Of a stretch of 64,000 nucleotides of DNA, positions 32,334-41,885 are shown piece by piece; within the stretch, counting starts at the first letter, position 1; each line of letters starts with the position of its first letter. The stretch is from positions 1 to 64,000 of the forward strand of contig JAEZGH010000139.1 in assembly GCA_023417065.1 (NCBI GenBank), read 5' to 3'. Origin of the DNA: Bacteroidota bacterium (GTDB taxonomy: Bacteria > Bacteroidota > Bacteroidia > Cytophagales > Cyclobacteriaceae). A program made the translations under genes and the position numbers. Below the pieces are notes generated by a model. It did not search any database and was not told the DNA's origin. It worked only from the letters and a program-made list of their open reading frames with translations.

Positions 32334-35300
32334 TTACCGCATCAGCACTACGCCGCCGCGAAACTCCTGGATACCATCTTCAGGATGATATTCGCTACGG
32401 TAGCGAACTACGTAAGCGTACGTTCCCGCAGGAAGTAGCTGACCAGACCCCTTGTATGCACCGTTCCATTTAAAGGAGCGATTCGATGATTCGTAAACCA
32501 TTTCACCCCAGCGGTTGAAGATGAAAATCTGGAAGTCTTCGTCGGTGATGAATTGCGTCACGACAGCAAAGGCCTCGTTGGGTGAAACGGAGCTTCCGGG
32601 GCGGAATGCATTAGGCGCGCTGATTATAGGATCGCACTCCTGTACAATTTCGACGTCGGCAGTGTTCGGGCATCCGTCTTCATCGGTCACTTCAACGCGA
32701 TACACACCTCCTGCATCAGCGACGTATTGGCGACCCGTTGCGTTAAGGGGTATAACCGCGTTGCCTTCTACACGGAACCAGTCGTACGACGCATATCCCG
32801 CGCCTGCATCAATTGTGGCTGTGCGCGTAGGGGCTGGTCCGGGATACGGACAAATGCGTTGCATCGGACCAAGCGTTACCTGTGGTGCCGGATTAGGGGT
32901 GATGCTCCGTTCCGCAGGCGGAGACACGCAGCCTTCGAGTGAACCGATCACGCGGTATGTACCGGCCTGATTAGCTGTAAGGACTGCGCCTGTGTGAGCA
33001 AGAGCGCCGCCGTTGAGGAACCATTGGTATTGGGTTACGTCAGGTCTGCTCGCTGTGGCGACTACCTGGAATTCGGTGCCCTCACATGCGAAGGGAGGCA
33101 TGGTGATGTCTACAGTAAACGGTTCAACGATGCGAACCACGCGGTCCTCCGAGTCATCGCTGCAACCTGTCTGTGTGTTGATGACTGTTACCATAAAGGA
33201 GTTGCCGTCATCTGCAGGGCTAAGCGATATGTTAGGGGTGAACGCAAAAGGAGCGCCGCCATTCCGGCTCCAGCGGTGTATGTATTGCGACCCTGTTGGC
33301 GTTGACGTCAGCACCACGGGATCTATACATGCATCAGATTGGGTGAAGTCTGCCGTAAGCGGACCACCTACCGTAACGGTACGGGTAGCTGTCGCAGGAC
33401 ATGGAGTTGCGGGAGTACCAATGCTTCGCACTTCTGCGGTAACGACCCACGTACCTTGAGCGAGAGTGGCAGTGTTACCACTGACGCCTAAAATACCATC
33501 CCCTGTATTCTGCTGTGTTTTCGCTGTCCAGGTGATATCATAGTTCTGGCCGGGCGGTGGTGTGTTAAATATAAGTTCGACTCTGGGCGGATTCGAACAA
33601 ATGAGATCATCGTCGATATGGATATCGTACGCGGGATCCTGCATGAGATCTACTGTTTCAGAAGCAACACATCCTGCCTCATTTTCCAAGCGGATTGTGT
33701 ACATTCCGTCTAAAGGGGGTACCGGTACTGTGGTAAAGTTCGGCTCAGTCACTGTGACTGTTTTAGGTTCGGGCCCTTCACCTACTATTTGGCCGCCTTC
33801 ATCAAAGATTTTATATGTGTAAGTGCCTGGTACCGACACGCCAACTACATCAATAGACATGGTTGGATGACATAACCCGGACGGCGTAGCTACTGCCGCA
33901 AAAGTGAAATCATTGTTGTTAATGTTTTCGGCACGAGTTGTAGAACAACCTGAAAGCTGATCCGCTACTGTGATCGAATAAACATCTCCAGCCAAGCCAG
34001 TAAAAGGCGGTATCACGTCTCCAACCTGAACATCAGAACCGCTTTGCGGCGGATTGGAATCTATGGAATAGGATAAGAAGCGTCCCGGGGGGGCAGTGAT
34101 CGTCAATGCTATTTCTCCGTTGTTAACATTTGGATCGCAATCCGTATCCGGTTGAACGACAGTTGAGAATACAGGTATCGGATTCACGTTGACAATAACC
34201 TCATCACTGATCGAACAAATGTTATCTGTCAGCTCGAGACGAATAGTTTTCGCACCGGGAGTACTCGTATCCACCGGGAAAACATTTTCAACATTGGGCG
34301 TTGGTTGTTGAACGCCGTTTACAAACCAGTTCCACGTAGCGTTCGGGAAGACTGCTGCAATCTCGATTTGATGTGGAGTATCTTCGCAAACTTCTACATC
34401 CGGTCCGAGGGTCACGTTCCCAAAATAAGGGGCGATCAGGGTTTCACCCGTATTGACGCATCCTACTTCACTGGTAACGGTTACGCTATACCTTCCCGGA
34501 GTCGTCACCTGAATGGTACGCTGGTCTGATCCGGTGTTCCAGAGGTACGTATTGCCGTCAACGTGCGGGTCCGCAGCGATGAGTGTTACGCCCGTCTCAT
34601 CACAAATTACACCGGGTTCGCCTGCAAGCATCGGCGGGGGAGGAGGAATGTCGTTGACCTCAAATGTATCGTCCTCCAGGAAGTATGGATCCTGTTCAGT
34701 GCCTTCACACTTGTTCCAGATTTTAACACGATACCTGTACGTTCCCGGCTGCGTGAAGGTCAATACTACCGTTGATGTATCGGAAGGGTTTAATGCAATA
34801 GGATTGCCCTGCGGATCGAAGAACTCCCATGAGAATTCATCGATGGTGTTGTCTTTTCCCGTGGCGGTAAATTCCGCTTCTGTGTTGATACACACCACCG
34901 GTACCGTTACGCCAGGTCCCTGGATTGGATTTGCGATCTGCTGAACAAAGTTGGGCAGCCCCAGGTTAACTGTTCCGCCCAGGGCAGGCGTTGCGTCAAG
35001 CTGGAATCCGGATTGCGTGTCTTTATCGTCCTGCGGCGTGATCGAACTGAGTTTGTCCCTGCCTGAAACAGCTACGTAGAGCTGACCATCCGGTCCGTAT
35101 TGCATCGCTCCCGGTTGTGAACTTTCGGCACCGGTCATGACAATTGGTGTGGGCATCTGCACGTACTGATCCAGATCTTCGTCGTAGTAATACTCAATGA
35201 TTTGACCCGGATTGCCGAGCACCGTTGCATACATCTTGTTTCCTGATGATGAGAATGCAACGCCGTACACCGGACCAGGCGCAGCTACTGACCGGAAATT

Positions 35301-37667
35301 TGTCACCTCACCCGTAGCTACATCGTAGTCGAAGATTTCAATCGTGTTGTTCAACGCCACCGCTAACCGCCCGGAGCCATACACCATGTATCCTTCACCG
35401 GACTCAGGAGAGGTAACGGAATGATCTGATCCTATATTCGAAATAACTGGTGCCGCGATTCCGTCAGGTGTCAGGCGATAGGCGCGGAAGGTGTTGCTTC
35501 CATACTCGTGAGCAAGGATAAAGTCACCCACGGCCAGCACGCGTTCTGTACTTCGCGTAAACAGGACCGTACTTGGCGGTAGGGTAGAAGGATCTCCATC
35601 AGGATCCACAATGCCGCCTGTGCCTCCGTTGAGTTTGAGATCAAACAGCGTGTAGCGCAGCTCAAAGGTTCCGTCGTCGATTTCCTGTGTGGTGAAGATG
35701 TAATACAATGTTTCGTCACCAGGCACCGCCATGATTACGGATGATTGTGTGGCAGTCGGACTTCCGCCGATATCCGTAGCGACGATATCTCCATTCCTGT
35801 TCCATACAGTGGAGCCATCCGTGTAAAGCACAGCCTTCCCGTTGCGGTCGGATATCGTTGCTGTACCTTCAGGTGCATTCATCGGACCGTTCAGAACTTC
35901 GATTGGCTCCGACGGTTCGCGGAACAGCGGGTTAAAATCAAGTCCCACACCATTACCAAAGTACCATACGTTCGCGCGTGGATCGGGAACATCGTATTCC
36001 TTCACGTTTACACCCGCATATGCTGCACAGGCACCGTCGCCAACGACAATGTAGTAGTATCCTGGCCGCGGTGGAGTTAATGTCGTCGTTGTCTGATCGG
36101 CCATCAAACCATCAGGTCCATACCAGCGGATGGTACCCTGTGTTCCCTGGATCTGCGCCTCGACAGTCAGACAGGGTGTACCGCCCGGACCACACGGAAC
36201 CCATCCGGGTGGACGAACAATCGGGTCCGTAAACTCGTCGTGACATCCGGTCACTTCGGGTTCAAGTGTTATCTGCGTATCGAAATCAGTGATGTTGATG
36301 GTCTTCTCAAAAGACGTTGCTTCGCCCCCCAGGTAGGCAACTACGGTAATGCTTACTGGTCCGGCCTGCTCAAACGTATACACGGGGCTCCAGGCGGTTG
36401 AGAATGGCGTCGGATCGCCCGTGATGAACCAATGCAGACTGTCTGCTGCCGGAGTTACGTTGGGAAACAATTGCGTCGGCACGTTCGCACATCCGGTGCC
36501 TTCGAAATCAATATCAATGGTGACAGGGTGAGCCGGAATACTCGTTGAAAACTGCGTAGTACAAAACGAACCCGCGAATGCTTCAGCGTCGTAATTCACC
36601 AGCGCCGCGGTGCTGTCAGGGTCGTTGATCACACCCATGAGGATCTGACCCCCCGATTCATATAAATGGTAAAGGTTACCGTCAGGGCCGGACTGAATTC
36701 CATAGCTTGCTGTAATGGCATTGGGCTGGGGTAACACCGAGACCGGTGTAATTAAACCTCCCGTGGGATTCAGGTTTGTAAGATCGTATTGAACCAAATC
36801 GGGCTGGCCATTGGTACCGGAGGTGGAGATATAAAGATACTCCCCATTCGGGCTCCATTCGATGTCGTATATCCCGGCCGTTGATGAGGTGCCTGTGAGC
36901 GGCAGGGCTGCTTCAAATACAAGGGTTCCGCTGGCGGGGTCAAAGGTGAGTAACTCGGCATTCCGGCTACTTTCTCCCGGCGCAACAGCAAGTTGGCCGG
37001 TGGTTGGATTGTACGCGAAATTTGCCGCCGTTTCAATTAAACCCAGTCCGGAGAATGTTGACACAGTGGAAACACCACCGGAATTGAACGTGGTGACGTT
37101 ATAAGTGTTCGTGCCCTCCGTATGGGTGATAAGGAAAAAGTCTGTACCGTTTTCGTGGGGAATAGTGATCATCGCCGGAGACTGATTGGTCAGGCTTCCG
37201 ATCGCGGTATTTTTGCTTGCGTTTACGACTTCGCCGAGTGGTATCGATCCTGGATTTCCCTGTACTCCCAGATCGACGATCGAATAAGTGATACTACCGG
37301 TAGGGGAGTTGGTGATGATGTAGTACTGATCCGGCTGACCAGGTACCTGTCCAAGTACAACAGGCTGATTGCCGGAAGGGTCTCCCTGAAGACCGGCACC
37401 GTTAACCATCAGCTGATGGGAAGCGTCATACACGTTTACGCCATCGGTATAAAACAGAATGTTGCCTGTCGCGGGATCGGCGGCAACAGCTACCGGTCCG
37501 GTAAGGACTGCCGTGCCCGTGGAAATATTTGGTTCTTTATTCGTGCGATTGAATTCTATCGACCTGTTGCAGAAATACCACGTGTAGTTCGTGTAATTCT
37601 GGGCACCGGAAAACGTCGGGATGATTAACAATAACGAAATACAGAATAGTAAAAGTCTTCCTGTCAT
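32334..37667 (-). CDS. giant secreted adhesin-like protein with T9SS type B C-terminal domain
   Basis: The 1777-residue protein starts with a signal peptide ('LLLFCISLLLIIPTFSGAQ'). Two related propeller-like modules follow, beginning 'TWYFCNRSIEFN' and 'NVWYFGNGVGLDFNP' and each containing a 'LFYTDG'/'LYTDGSTVW' motif. Several PKD/Ig-like domains then follow (for example 'FTQPGTYRYRVKIWN'). The end is the gliding-motility-associated (type B) secretion domain with 'PNAFRPGSSVSPNEAF', 'IFNRWGEMVYES' and 'LPAGTYAYVVRY'. It should be exported by the type IX system and held at the surface. The ATG at 37667 has an SD-like AAAGAAGA upstream; ATG 37700 and TTG 37712 are alternatives. It is divergent from PorP/SprF. 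Confidence 0.9.
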   Translation of the reverse strand: MTGRLLLFCISLLLIIPTFSGAQNYTNYTWYFCNRSIEFNRTNKEPNISTGTAVLTGPVAVAADPATGNILFYTDGVNVYDASHQLMVNGAGLQGDPSGNQPVVLGQVPGQPDQYYIITNSPTGSITYSIVDLGVQGNPGSIPLGEVVNASKNTAIGSLTNQSPAMITIPHENGTDFFLITHTEGTNTYNVTTFNSGGVSTVSTFSGLGLIETAANFAYNPTTGQLAVAPGESSRNAELLTFDPASGTLVFEAALPLTGTSSTAGIYDIEWSPNGEYLYISTSGTNGQPDLVQYDLTNLNPTGGLITPVSVLPQPNAITASYGIQSGPDGNLYHLYESGGQILMGVINDPDSTAALVNYDAEAFAGSFCTTQFSTSIPAHPVTIDIDFEGTGCANVPTQLFPNVTPAADSLHWFITGDPTPFSTAWSPVYTFEQAGPVSITVVAYLGGEATSFEKTINITDFDTQITLEPEVTGCHDEFTDPIVRPPGWVPCGPGGTPCLTVEAQIQGTQGTIRWYGPDGLMADQTTTTLTPPRPGYYYIVVGDGACAAYAGVNVKEYDVPDPRANVWYFGNGVGLDFNPLFREPSEPIEVLNGPMNAPEGTATISDRNGKAVLYTDGSTVWNRNGDIVATDIGGSPTATQSSVIMAVPGDETLYYIFTTQEIDDGTFELRYTLFDLKLNGGTGGIVDPDGDPSTLPPSTVLFTRSTERVLAVGDFILAHEYGSNTFRAYRLTPDGIAAPVISNIGSDHSVTSPESGEGYMVYGSGRLAVALNNTIEIFDYDVATGEVTNFRSVAAPGPVYGVAFSSSGNKMYATVLGNPGQIIEYYYDEDLDQYVQMPTPIVMTGAESSQPGAMQYGPDGQLYVAVSGRDKLSSITPQDDKDTQSGFQLDATPALGGTVNLGLPNFVQQIANPIQGPGVTVPVVCINTEAEFTATGKDNTIDEFSWEFFDPQGNPIALNPSDTSTVVLTFTQPGTYRYRVKIWNKCEGTEQDPYFLEDDTFEVNDIPPPPPMLAGEPGVICDETGVTLIAADPHVDGNTYLWNTGSDQRTIQVTTPGRYSVTVTSEVGCVNTGETLIAPYFGNVTLGPDVEVCEDTPHQIEIAAVFPNATWNWFVNGVQQPTPNVENVFPVDTSTPGAKTIRLELTDNICSISDEVIVNVNPIPVFSTVVQPDTDCDPNVNNGEIALTITAPPGRFLSYSIDSNPPQSGSDVQVGDVIPPFTGLAGDVYSITVADQLSGCSTTRAENINNNDFTFAAVATPSGLCHPTMSIDVVGVSVPGTYTYKIFDEGGQIVGEGPEPKTVTVTEPNFTTVPVPPLDGMYTIRLENEAGCVASETVDLMQDPAYDIHIDDDLICSNPPRVELIFNTPPPGQNYDITWTAKTQQNTGDGILGVSGNTATLAQGTWVVTAEVRSIGTPATPCPATATRTVTVGGPLTADFTQSDACIDPVVLTSTPTGSQYIHRWSRNGGAPFAFTPNISLSPADDGNSFMVTVINTQTGCSDDSEDRVVRIVEPFTVDITMPPFACEGTEFQVVATASRPDVTQYQWFLNGGALAHTGAVLTANQAGTYRVIGSLEGCVSPPAERSITPNPAPQVTLGPMQRICPYPGPAPTRTATIDAGAGYASYDWFRVEGNAVIPLNATGRQYVADAGGVYRVEVTDEDGCPNTADVEIVQECDPIISAPNAFRPGSSVSPNEAFAVVTQFITDEDFQIFIFNRWGEMVYESSNRSFKWNGAYKGSGQLLPAGTYAYVVRYRSEYHPEDGIQEFRGGVVLMR

Positions 37668-37889
37668 AATCTTCTTTCGGATCGATATACGATTTACCAT
37701 TACCAAGCTCAACCTAAAACGCTCAAGTTAATGTAAAGTATACAATTTGGCCCAAAATTCCGTTAATTGTTGAGTGGTTTACCTTTTCCCCGGGAAGTAT
37801 ATACAGGGTACTTTTTCTTTATGGATAATGGTGAACAAATAAAATTCATTAATTTGCCCGGAGTGCTCAAGACAAAAGTTTGTAGACCG

Positions 37890-38930
37890 ATGATCAGGTT
37901 TCTCCTGTTACTGGTGTTAATGCTGCAATTGAACGTGGTGGTAACTGCTCAGGACCCTCAATTTTCACAGTTTTACGCAGCCCCGTTGTATCTCAATCCC
38001 GCGCTGAGCGGAGGTACAGGGCAGGCCCGCGCCGGTCTCAATTACCGAAATCAATGGCCGGCAATCGATGCGAACTTTACAACGATGTCGGTTTACTTCG
38101 ATTACTTTATTGAAGATTACAACAGTGGGGTGGGGATCATCATCAACCGCGATCAGGAAGGTCTCGCCGGGCTGCGAAGTCTGAGTGTAGGCTTGCAGTA
38201 CTCGTATGAATTGCAACTGACGAAGTACCTGGGATTTCGCCCCGGTGTTCAGGTCGGTATCTACAATCGCGACATAAACTTCGGTAAACTAACCTTCGGC
38301 GATCAGTACGATCCCGTCACCGGCGAATTCCTAAACCAACCAACGGCTGAGCAATTTAACACGATGAACAGCCGGACTTTTGCAGACATATCTTTTGGTG
38401 GCGTGCTATTTACAAACAAGGCCTGGCTCGGCGTTTCGGCCTGGCATCTCACGCAGCCGAATCAAAGTCTTATAGGCGAAGTAAGCAAGTTGCCCATGAA
38501 GCTGTCACTCCACGGGGGATTCAAGTTTATGCTGAAGCCCGGCGTTGTTGGTTCGGGCGTGTATGCGAGAAACTCCGAAAGAAGCATCGCCCCGGCATTC
38601 CAGTACCGCCACCAGGGGAAGTTTGATCAGATGGACCTGGGTATGTACTTCACCTTTGAACCACTTGTCCTTGGTACGTGGTATCGCGGCGTGCCGTTTA
38701 AGAATTTTGGTCCTTATGTAAACAATGAATCAATTGTGCTGCTGATAGGCTTTACCAAGCTGGGAGCAAAAGACGGTATTAACCTGGGTTATAGTTTCGA
38801 CTATACGATTTCGAAACTGGGACCACAAAGTGGGGGAGCCCACGAGTTCAGCCTCGTGTACACCTGGCCGATGCGCAATCCGCGGAAGCCGCCCAGAGAT
38901 AAGCTGATAATCCCGTGTCCGGATTTCTAG
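37890..38930 (+). CDS. PorP/SprF family type IX secretion outer-membrane protein
   Basis: The 346-residue protein begins with a signal peptide (about 1-21, ending 'NVVVTAQ'). The family opening 'DPQFSQFYAAPLYLNPALSG' and repeated barrel strands follow ('AGLNYRNQWPA', 'GVGIIINRDQEG', 'LGYSFDYTISKLG'). Such proteins help type IX export and surface attachment of particular type B substrates and are often encoded beside them. Here the giant type B protein is transcribed divergently from the 222-bp gap. An upstream in-frame start at 37767 would add 41 residues and spoil the signal peptide, so 37890 is used. Confidence 0.92.
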   Translation: MIRFLLLLVLMLQLNVVVTAQDPQFSQFYAAPLYLNPALSGGTGQARAGLNYRNQWPAIDANFTTMSVYFDYFIEDYNSGVGIIINRDQEGLAGLRSLSVGLQYSYELQLTKYLGFRPGVQVGIYNRDINFGKLTFGDQYDPVTGEFLNQPTAEQFNTMNSRTFADISFGGVLFTNKAWLGVSAWHLTQPNQSLIGEVSKLPMKLSLHGGFKFMLKPGVVGSGVYARNSERSIAPAFQYRHQGKFDQMDLGMYFTFEPLVLGTWYRGVPFKNFGPYVNNESIVLLIGFTKLGAKDGINLGYSFDYTISKLGPQSGGAHEFSLVYTWPMRNPRKPPRDKLIIPCPDF

Positions 38931-38938
38931 AAACTGAG

Positions 38939-38970
38939 AGCCGTCTCAATCAAAGGGACGGCTTTTTTTT
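38939..38970 (+). terminator. intrinsic terminator of porP/sprF
   Basis: AGCCGTC (38939-38945) pairs with GACGGCT (38957-38963), followed directly by a T-run. It begins 9 bp after the stop codon. Confidence 0.85.
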
Positions 38971-39184
38971 GTTGCCGGTTGCCGGATCGCTGCAATTGTC
39001 CGGCGAGTCCCGCTTTGTCCCGAGTGCCCGAACCAATAAAATTATCCTATACCCGGCGCTCCTATCTTCATTGCGCCTTCATACTCTCCTGCCAGGGACT
39101 TCGTGGTGTCTTCCTGCGCGCGTCATACATGCAGGAATGATTACGTTACCGTAAAGCAAAATTATAGCATAGATGGCCGTGCTT

Positions 39185-39239
39185 TATGCTATGTCTTTGC
39201 TATTACTATGCTTTAATTATGCTTTGCGTATGCTTTGTG
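39185..39239. repeat. five-copy 11-bp-period repeat, TATGCTWTnnn
   Basis: Five units start at 39185, 39196, 39207, 39218 and 39229, exactly 11 bp apart. They begin TATGCTAT, TTTGCTAT, TATGCTTT, TATGCTTT and TATGCTTT, with three variable bases after each. The array lies in a gene-free stretch between porP/sprF and the SlyD-type gene. The constant period close to a helical turn would place the units on one side of the DNA. Confidence 0.6.
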
Positions 39240-39480
39240 CACCACTTCCTGTCGAAGAAACTACGGATTCCTTCGCAGGACCTGTAAAACGTCAATAAAG
39301 ATTATGGAAACGAGTCGTGGGGGGATGACCTAAGATAACAGACTTTTCACTTTGAGACAAGCGAAGGCGTCTTTATACTTCCGATAGGATTTTCGATAAC
39401 CTGTAACAGGCAACCGGCAAGCCTTACGCGACGGGCGTTTTGACTTGAGCCTTGATACCTGAACCTGGAACCTAAAAAGA

Positions 39481-39507
39481 AGAGGCTGCCTTGCGGAGAC
39501 AGCCTCT
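39481..39507. terminator. terminator downstream of the SlyD-type gene
   Basis: AGAGGCTG (39481-39488) pairs with CAGCCTCT (39500-39507). A T-run follows on the plus strand and a TTCTTTTT-like run on the minus strand, so it can end the minus-strand slyD transcript and act in both directions. Confidence 0.8.
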
Positions 39508-39514
39508 TTTTTTT

Positions 39515-39985
39515 TTAGTGGTGATGTCCACCCGGTCCGTGTACGTGACCGTGAGTGATCTCTTCTTCAGTAGCATTGCGTACTTCCATAACTTCAACAT
39601 CGAAGTTCAATTCAACGCCTGCGAGAGGGTGATTTGCGTCAACGGTGACATTGTCGGCTTCGACAGCAGTGACCGTTACCACACCACCCTGATTGGTGGA
39701 GAACTTCATACCTGGCTTCACTTCCTGAGTACCAAATGCAGAACGCGGAACCTTCTGAACCATACCGGGATCGACCTGGCCATATCCCTTTTCAGGGGAA
39801 ATCTTTAGTGAGAATTTATCTCCTGTATTCTTCCCTTCAAGTCCTTCTTCCATTCCGGAGATAAGATTGCCTGCACCGTGAAGGTAGTAGAGAGGATCCC
39901 TGCCCTCGCTGGAGTCGATTACTTCACCTTCATTATTTCTCAACGTATAATGAATCGCGGCAACTTTGTTTTTCGAAATCTGCAT
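39515..39985 (-). CDS. slyD: SlyD-type FKBP peptidyl-prolyl isomerase
   Basis: The 156-residue cytoplasmic protein has the split FKBP/IF-domain layout of SlyD: 'VAAIHYTLRNNEGEVIDSS', 'PLYYLHGAGNLISGMEEGL', 'PEKGYGQVDPGMVQKVP' and 'NHPLAGVELNFDVEV'. The C-terminus is short but His-rich ('HGHVHGPGGHHH'), a probable nickel/zinc-binding tail. It catalyses prolyl isomerisation and may act as a chaperone or metal carrier. It is a single-gene unit with its own terminator. Confidence 0.93.
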   Translation of the reverse strand: MQISKNKVAAIHYTLRNNEGEVIDSSEGRDPLYYLHGAGNLISGMEEGLEGKNTGDKFSLKISPEKGYGQVDPGMVQKVPRSAFGTQEVKPGMKFSTNQGGVVTVTAVEADNVTVDANHPLAGVELNFDVEVMEVRNATEEEITHGHVHGPGGHHH

Positions 39986-40114
39986 ATCCTATTATTGTTT
40001 TTATGTTATCATACGGCAGAACAGCTATGCCGTCCGATGCCCGTTATGTGATTTAAAGGTAACCAAACCTTTTTGATCGCAAAATCATGCGACTATAAAT
40101 CAGGCTATTAAATA

Positions 40115-40142
40115 ATAATGGCACCCCGCGAGGTGCCATTAT
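40115..40142 (-). terminator. terminator of the coiled-coil lipoprotein gene
   Basis: ATAATGGCACC (40115-40125) and GGTGCCATTAT (40132-40142) form an 11-bp stem with a 6-nt loop, 23 bp after the stop of the minus-strand lipoprotein gene. Confidence 0.8.
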
Positions 40143-40165
40143 CTCTCAAAAACTTCTTATGTTGA

Positions 40166-40903
40166 TTAGCTCAATTCTTTTTCAAGTTCATCAATTTTTG
40201 CCTGAGCTTCTTCCTTACCGAAGGAAAGTGACATCTTATAAAGTTCAAGCGCTTCTCTTATGGTTTCTTTCTTCTTCTTGGGAGCGAATTTGGTTCTGTC
40301 AGCAGCTGTTTCGAGAGCCTGAGCCTGTGCGAAATACAGGTCAGCCTGAGTATTCTTAGCAGATGTGCTGGTTTCTTCAACCTGCGTTTCAAGCGCTGCT
40401 ATATCCTGCTCGCGAAGTTTGATGGTTTCCGAATTTACGGCAAGTAGCGAATCGCGCTCATTCACAGAGCGGCTGAGGTTTGCATTTTCTCCGCGGAAGC
40501 GTTCTACTTCTTCCTGAAGGGCTGCAATCTGCTGAGATCTAAGTTCAAGGTCAGCTTTCAGACGCTTGATCGTAGCTTGTGTTGCACTGTTCCGTTTAAC
40601 AGTTGTTTCAAGTTCGGCGATTTTAGCCTGTGTTTCACGGATGTGGTTGTTGATGCTTACAAGACGGTTCTTGTAGTCTTTGTAAGAGGTTCCTTCAACT
40701 ACATCGGCGCGAAGCAGTTGACGGCTGGCATCGATAGAATCGATCAATGCGCCAACTTCTTCAAATTCCTTGTTCGTTTGCTGGCTCACCTGAAGTTCAG
40801 TCCTCAGTGAATCCACCTGCGCTTGCAAGCGGGTCTTTTCTTTATCTTCGCAGCTCCAGAGAAGGGCTACCAGTGGTAGCGCGAGAATTATCCTGCTAGT
40901 CAT
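40166..40903 (-). CDS. coiled-coil lipoprotein of unknown function
   Basis: The 245-residue protein has a lipoprotein signal ending at Cys18 ('VALLWSCED'). A long, highly charged coiled coil follows over roughly residues 25-190 (repeated L/I heptads, for example 'IAALQEEVERFRG'). A lysine-rich helix near the end is 'FAPKKKKETIREALEL'. No enzymatic motif is present. It is probably an envelope-spanning or periplasmic structural lipoprotein. I do not recognise a named family. Confidence 0.75.
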   Translation of the reverse strand: MTSRIILALPLVALLWSCEDKEKTRLQAQVDSLRTELQVSQQTNKEFEEVGALIDSIDASRQLLRADVVEGTSYKDYKNRLVSINNHIRETQAKIAELETTVKRNSATQATIKRLKADLELRSQQIAALQEEVERFRGENANLSRSVNERDSLLAVNSETIKLREQDIAALETQVEETSTSAKNTQADLYFAQAQALETAADRTKFAPKKKKETIREALELYKMSLSFGKEEAQAKIDELEKELS

Positions 40904-41104
40904 ATACGTGTTGTGTTTAAGTTCACCGGAGTTCAGTTCAAAAGCGATGCGAGTTATAGCCGTAGGGTGTAGTATCCGTTAAACGGATGCTTTTGATGTT
41001 AAACGGTAAATTTTGACGTCGAGATAATTATTACGGATCCTTTGATCCCCCATCTGTGGGGAAATATTCAGCATACTGTTGAAGCACATTGGCCCGAAAC
41101 AAAA

Positions 41105-41126
41105 AAATCCAGCCGAAGCTGGATTT
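41105..41126 (-). terminator. terminator of the unknown secreted protein gene
   Basis: AAATCCAGC (41105-41113) and GCTGGATTT (41118-41126) form a 9-bp stem with a CGAA loop. On the minus strand it ends in a run of seven T, 29 bp after the stop at 41155. Confidence 0.85.
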
Positions 41127-41154
41127 CTATAAAATGTCTATGAGCCAATCGGTC

Positions 41155-41745
41155 CTATTTAAGCTTCCCTTTCAGGAAGCCACCGAGTGATTTTCCCGCT
41201 TTTGCATAAGATTCCTGCAAGCGGAGGCCGGTTTCGTAATCCATCCCGAAGGCATCCCTGCCGGGAGAATTTTTGATGCTGATTTTCGCCAGCACATTGT
41301 CAGGGTTGGCAGTTTCAACAAACCAAACTTCGGCGTCTATATAGGCGGGAACACGCATAACGCCCACGTTCCAGCCGGGTTCAGTACGCGTAGTTTTGAA
41401 GATCATCGTATAGGGACTTGAGTCGTCAACTGCCGACATTCCGGAATGCTTCGAGAACAGCTCGCGGAATTGAGGTTCAAAGCGATCTTTGCGGTCGGCT
41501 ACCCACGCTTTCTCCCACGTGTCGCCACGACCAGGTTCCTTTTCATCAAGCTTTTGCTTTTTTTCCTGGATGTAGTCCTTCTCATCCTTGTCTTTCCCCA
41601 CAATCATCGGGGAATAGGTGAATTCCGTCTTGAATGATTTGGCACCCTTCAGTTTCGCCAGATCACCTTCAATAACTTTGATTTTCTGAGCATTCACTGC
41701 CGTGAGGGACAGCATTAGCACAATAACAGGTAGGAAATGTCTCAT
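41155..41745 (-). CDS. secreted protein of unknown function
   Basis: The 196-residue protein has a signal peptide (about 1-19, ending 'TAVNAQ'). The mature part has mixed alpha/beta character with 'KTEFTYSPMIVGKDKDEKDY' near the N-terminus, 'YIDAEVWFVETANPDNVLAKI' in the middle, and a Gly/Lys-rich end ('AKAGKSLGGFLKGKLK'). The middle segment suggests a small periplasmic domain that reports on material from the envelope, but I do not recognise the family and assign no function. It is a single gene with its own terminator. Confidence 0.72.
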   Translation of the reverse strand: MRHFLPVIVLMLSLTAVNAQKIKVIEGDLAKLKGAKSFKTEFTYSPMIVGKDKDEKDYIQEKKQKLDEKEPGRGDTWEKAWVADRKDRFEPQFRELFSKHSGMSAVDDSSPYTMIFKTTRTEPGWNVGVMRVPAYIDAEVWFVETANPDNVLAKISIKNSPGRDAFGMDYETGLRLQESYAKAGKSLGGFLKGKLK

Positions 41746-41885
41746 AATGTATTTTGTTAAACAGCCTTCTTTAACGATGCCAGCAGGCGTTTGGATGATC
41801 CTTTTTGAACAAATTTACAGTTTTATTTTCGGGCGGCCCTAAAACCCCGTGTTCTTTCTATTTTTGCCAAAATTTGGTCCTGCTT

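Larger units (their letters stand above)
38931..39514. other. 584-bp intergenic region
   Basis: The region opens with the porP terminator (38939-38970) and closes with a hairpin next to the slyD-type gene (39481-39507). In between lies the 11-bp-period array at 39185-39239. No convincing coding frame exists; the short ORFs here have no signal peptide or family features. Confidence 0.6.

Noticed and set aside
33013..33459. 148-residue open frame antisense to the giant T9SS gene, one of several
   Set aside because: Repetitive Thr/Val/Gly-rich coding sequence produces open antisense frames; none has recognisable features.
37767..37889. Upstream extension of the PorP/SprF frame
   Set aside because: It would put 41 residues before a clear signal peptide; the internal ATG at 37890 gives a normal one.
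39185..39239. CRISPR-like array
   Set aside because: Units are 11 bp with 3-bp variable parts, far too short for repeat and spacer, and no cas gene is near.
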